A stretch of 14,038 nt of DNA from Candidatus Poseidoniaceae archaeon (GTDB taxonomy: Archaea > Thermoplasmatota > Poseidoniia > Poseidoniales > Poseidoniaceae): positions 1-14,038 of the forward strand of contig JAQXFL010000002.1 in the NCBI GenBank assembly GCA_029250345.1. Reading direction: 5' to 3'. A program made the position numbers and the translations under genes. Each line of letters opens with the position of its first letter. Position 1 is the first letter of the stretch. A model generated the notes under the pieces. That model did not search any database. It saw only the letters and a list, made by a program, of their open reading frames with translations, and was not told the DNA's origin. Positions 11,714 to 14,038 of the stretch are shown in pieces.

Positions 11714-14038
11714 ATGGCAACCGTCATGCTCCGAACTGCTGCGACTTCTATCATCGTCTTGCTGTTGATTTCCCTCCTTGCACCGATCTCAATTCCTGCG
11801 TACCAAGCAGACAACGATGAAGTCGTGGAATTGAGTGAATTAAATCCAGTCCAACGCATTCAATCCGGTGCAAGCACCTCCAACCCAATGCTTGTTGGTG
11901 GAGGTACTGCCAACGGAGCAGAATTTGTTGAAGCCATGGAATACTCTCCTGGTTTCTATGCCTTTGGCGGTAGTTGGAACACCAGCAATTCTCAGACACT
12001 CACCTTTGGCACCAAGACCCTGGCACCAACAAGTCCCTACAGCAGTGAATTCTATGTCGGCGCAGTCGACAGTTCAGGCCAATACCAGTATGTGCTTGGT
12101 GCGAATCACAATCCTGTTGGAAATGGTGGGATCTCCATCTTTGCAGACCTTGCAGTTGGCATGGGTGGCGAAATTGTTGTGACTGGTACATACACCGGTG
12201 CAATCGAATTTGGAACCATCACCATCGCAAGCGGCTCCGCCGATACATTCGTCGCTATGGCCGATCCAAGTGGGCAGTGGCTTTGGGCTCATACCTTCCA
12301 AACCGTGGTGAACAATTCTCAAGAGTTCAGTGAACCAGCTGCAGTCACAATCGATCAGAACGGAGACGTCATCGTTGCAGGTACGCACCAAGGAGAAACT
12401 GATTTCGGTGGCTCTACATTCAATGTGACAAACCCCGAAGTCTACGTTGCGAAGATTGACGGCGTGCAAGGCATCCTCAAGTGGGCATCTTCAGGCGGCG
12501 GCGTTGGAAACCAAATTGTTGCGGGCGTGGAAGTCGACTCAACAGGCGATATTTACGTTGCCGGTATCACCTTTGGCAACCTTATTTTCGGAACAAACTC
12601 TTACTTCCCAGTTGGGAACAGTGACACGTTTTTCCTCACCTACGATTCCTCGGGAGTTGTCAAGGCCCTGACTGGTCTTGGAACCCCAAATCAAGACACA
12701 CAAGTCGGGTCAATGGAAATCAGCATGAACGGTGATATCTACCTCGGCGGTTTGTATGACGGCACCCTCCAAGGCTCCGGTCCATCCGGTGCTTGGTCAA
12801 TTACGGCTTCACAAGGCGCTCATGACTCATTTGTGTTGAAGAATCCATTCAACACCCTCTCTGGCTCAAGTTGGGCTGCAACTGGCGGCACCACTGACAC
12901 CGATTCTGTGGGTGACATTGCTATCAACTCCATGGATGAAGTCTTCATCGTGACAACAATCGGGAACACCTACACAGGTGGGTCTTACTCTGCCGTGGTC
13001 AGTGGTAACTATGACGGCGTGATTGGTGCACTTTCTGCAAGTGGTTCGTGGGAGTGGCTTGAGTCAACCTCGAGTTCCGCTTACGAAGTGCTGTACTCTC
13101 TCGCCATCAACGAATCTGATATTGTCACGGTAGGGGGCGCTCTTGCTGGCGGTTCCATGAACAAAGGTACGCTTTCGCTCACCTCGGCATCCAACTGGGA
13201 CGCCATGATTTGGTCGATTGATCCGAGTTCAAAGAAAGACGCAGATTTCGATGGCGTACCTGACTTTGCAGACAATTGCCCGAATGTTTCCAACCCAACT
13301 CAAGACAACACCGATGGTGACGCTCAGGGCGATTCTTGTGATTCTGATGATGACAACGACGGCTTGACCGACAACTTCCCCGATCTCTGCCCACGTGGCG
13401 GTCAGTTCAACTGGACAAGCAGCCAAGACACTTCCAACCCGTCTGCTTCCACCGACTGGGACAACGATGGTTGCAAGGACGATGTCGAGGACACTGACGA
13501 CGATAACGACGAAATTGACGATGTTGATGACAACTGTCCCTACACAAGTTACGCGCCACCTCGCCCAACATGGGTTTCCGATGCCACCAATGACATCGAC
13601 GGCGATGGTTGCCGTGACAGCGATGAGGACGCCGATGATGATAACGATGGCTTTGAAGACGTCAACGATGATTGCCCGACGCTCTTCGGTACTTCGCTAA
13701 ATGGCACGCAAGGATGCCTCGACTCTGACGGTGACAGTTGGGCTGACACCTTCGATGATTGTCCAAACCAAGCAGGCGACTCGACCCTTGGCGGCAAGAA
13801 CGCTTGCCCCGATGCTGATGGTGATGGTTGGGCGGACTTGGATGATGCCTTCGATAATGACGCAACACAATGGGCAGACGCCGATGGCGATGGCTTTGGC
13901 GACAACACTGCTGGTACCACTCCCGATGACTGCCCAAGTCAAGCTGGTACCTCGACCGCTGACCGCCTCGGATGCTTCGATGCCGATGAAGATGGCTACT
14001 CCGATGCAGATGGATTCTGGTCCACTGAAGACGGCGCT
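11714..14038 (+). CDS. Secreted seven-blade beta-propeller plus TSP3-repeat Ca-binding protein (3' end beyond the window)
   Basis: The frame is open from ATG 11714 to the right edge, 775 codons with no stop, so the gene is incomplete. GGAG (11705-11708) lies five bases before the ATG. Residues 1 to about 32 form a signal peptide: MATVMLR, a hydrophobic TSIIVLLLISLLAPISI core, and likely cleavage near the PAYQA segment. Seven similar strands such as GEIVVTG, GDVIVAG, GDIYVAG and GDIYLGG recur at about residues 80, 153, 218, 279, 341, 408 and 469, each followed by a TFG- or SFG-like turn and a D-x-F/Y-V-A/L strand; this is the pattern of a seven-blade SBBP-type propeller. From residue 509 on, DxDxDGxxD motifs and spaced DNCP/DDCP cysteines form thrombospondin type 3 repeats that bind calcium. 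The protein is probably at the cell surface or secreted, in adhesion or polymer binding; the ligand is unknown. The membrane or wall anchor, if any, lies outside the window. Confidence 0.92.
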   Translation, partial: MATVMLRTAATSIIVLLLISLLAPISIPAYQADNDEVVELSELNPVQRIQSGASTSNPMLVGGGTANGAEFVEAMEYSPGFYAFGGSWNTSNSQTLTFGTKTLAPTSPYSSEFYVGAVDSSGQYQYVLGANHNPVGNGGISIFADLAVGMGGEIVVTGTYTGAIEFGTITIASGSADTFVAMADPSGQWLWAHTFQTVVNNSQEFSEPAAVTIDQNGDVIVAGTHQGETDFGGSTFNVTNPEVYVAKIDGVQGILKWASSGGGVGNQIVAGVEVDSTGDIYVAGITFGNLIFGTNSYFPVGNSDTFFLTYDSSGVVKALTGLGTPNQDTQVGSMEISMNGDIYLGGLYDGTLQGSGPSGAWSITASQGAHDSFVLKNPFNTLSGSSWAATGGTTDTDSVGDIAINSMDEVFIVTTIGNTYTGGSYSAVVSGNYDGVIGALSASGSWEWLESTSSSAYEVLYSLAINESDIVTVGGALAGGSMNKGTLSLTSASNWDAMIWSIDPSSKKDADFDGVPDFADNCPNVSNPTQDNTDGDAQGDSCDSDDDNDGLTDNFPDLCPRGGQFNWTSSQDTSNPSASTDWDNDGCKDDVEDTDDDNDEIDDVDDNCPYTSYAPPRPTWVSDATNDIDGDGCRDSDEDADDDNDGFEDVNDDCPTLFGTSLNGTQGCLDSDGDSWADTFDDCPNQAGDSTLGGKNACPDADGDGWADLDDAFDNDATQWADADGDGFGDNTAGTTPDDCPSQAGTSTADRLGCFDADEDGYSDADGFWSTEDGA
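11939..13231 (+). repeat. Seven degenerate propeller-blade repeats
   Basis: Repeats of about 60-70 residues each start near N-G-D-[IV]-[YIV]-V-A-G. They run across residues 76-506 of the secreted protein. Blades 3-5 are the most regular, while blades 1, 6 and 7 are more diverged. Seven copies match the commonest closed propeller geometry. Confidence 0.65.
13238..14038 (+). repeat. Thrombospondin type 3 (Ca-binding) repeat tract
   Basis: Residues 509-775 are very rich in Asp and Asn, with repeated DADFDGVPD, DSDDDNDG, DIDGDGC and DADGDGWAD units alternating with NCP/DCP cysteine motifs. The tract continues beyond the right edge. At DNA level it shows repeated GATGATGAC and GATGGCGATGG words, as expected from the coding. 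Confidence 0.9.

Noticed and set aside
13549..13942. Several open frames on the - strand near the right edge
   Set aside because: They are Ser/Pro- or His-rich reverse reads of the Asp-coding GAT/GAC repeats and have no independent support.
13238..14038. TSP3 region as a low-complexity artefact or DNA tandem array
   Set aside because: The Asp-rich units vary in length and keep spaced Cys-Pro motifs in one open frame, as in real TSP3 repeats; there is no exact DNA tandem repeat.
1..14038. CRISPR arrays, insertion sequences, attachment sites, rRNA genes
   Set aside because: No direct repeat-spacer pattern, transposase-like protein, inverted terminal repeat or rRNA-like stretch was seen; coding occupies almost all of the window.

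Overview
The window looks archaeal, most likely a planktonic euryarchaeon of the Thermoplasmata side such as Marine Group II/III (Poseidoniales-like). This is inferred from several features: an RNA polymerase whose largest subunit is split into A' and A'', an unsplit RpoB, an archaeal-type L30e, a tRNA-Lys without an encoded CCA, and a large secreted thrombospondin-type-3 protein. Base composition is near 50% GC. No mobile element, CRISPR array or integration scar is visible.

Layout: (1) 1-467, a small two-helix membrane protein on the + strand whose ATG begins one base before the window. (2) 464-1936, on the - strand and convergent with it by a 4-base overlap, a fusion of a HemK/MTQ2-like methyltransferase with a biotin-protein ligase. 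(3) 2140-2213, tRNA-Lys(UUU). (4) 2264-11632, a tight + strand transcription/translation cluster rpoH-rpoB-rpoA1-rpoA2-rpl30e, joined by overlapping or nearly abutting genes with good Shine-Dalgarno sites. (5) 11714 to the right edge, an open, unfinished gene of at least 775 codons for an exported protein: signal peptide, a seven-blade beta-propeller, then a long Ca-binding TSP3 repeat tract.

The most interesting content is in the RNA polymerase genes, which encode an enzyme remodelled relative to the usual archaeal one. RpoH and RpoA2 both carry the same extra N-terminal helical module (about 24 of the first 46 residues identical), although these subunits are otherwise unrelated. RpoH is about 216 residues instead of about 80. 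RpoA1 is about 1063 residues instead of about 880 and has a roughly 150-residue segment with a C-x4-C and a C-x2-C pair between its DGRR and VERH motifs. The canonical zinc ligands are eroded at the RpoB C terminus (C,S,S,H instead of C4) and at the first RpoA1 site (Cys to Ser in the PGHFGH motif). The N-terminal part of the bridge helix has lost conserved glycines. Catalytic motifs remain intact, so this looks like a working but structurally altered polymerase.

The RNAP subunits and L30e act together in transcription and ribosome assembly. The methyltransferase-biotin ligase and the surface protein are separate functions that flank the cluster.
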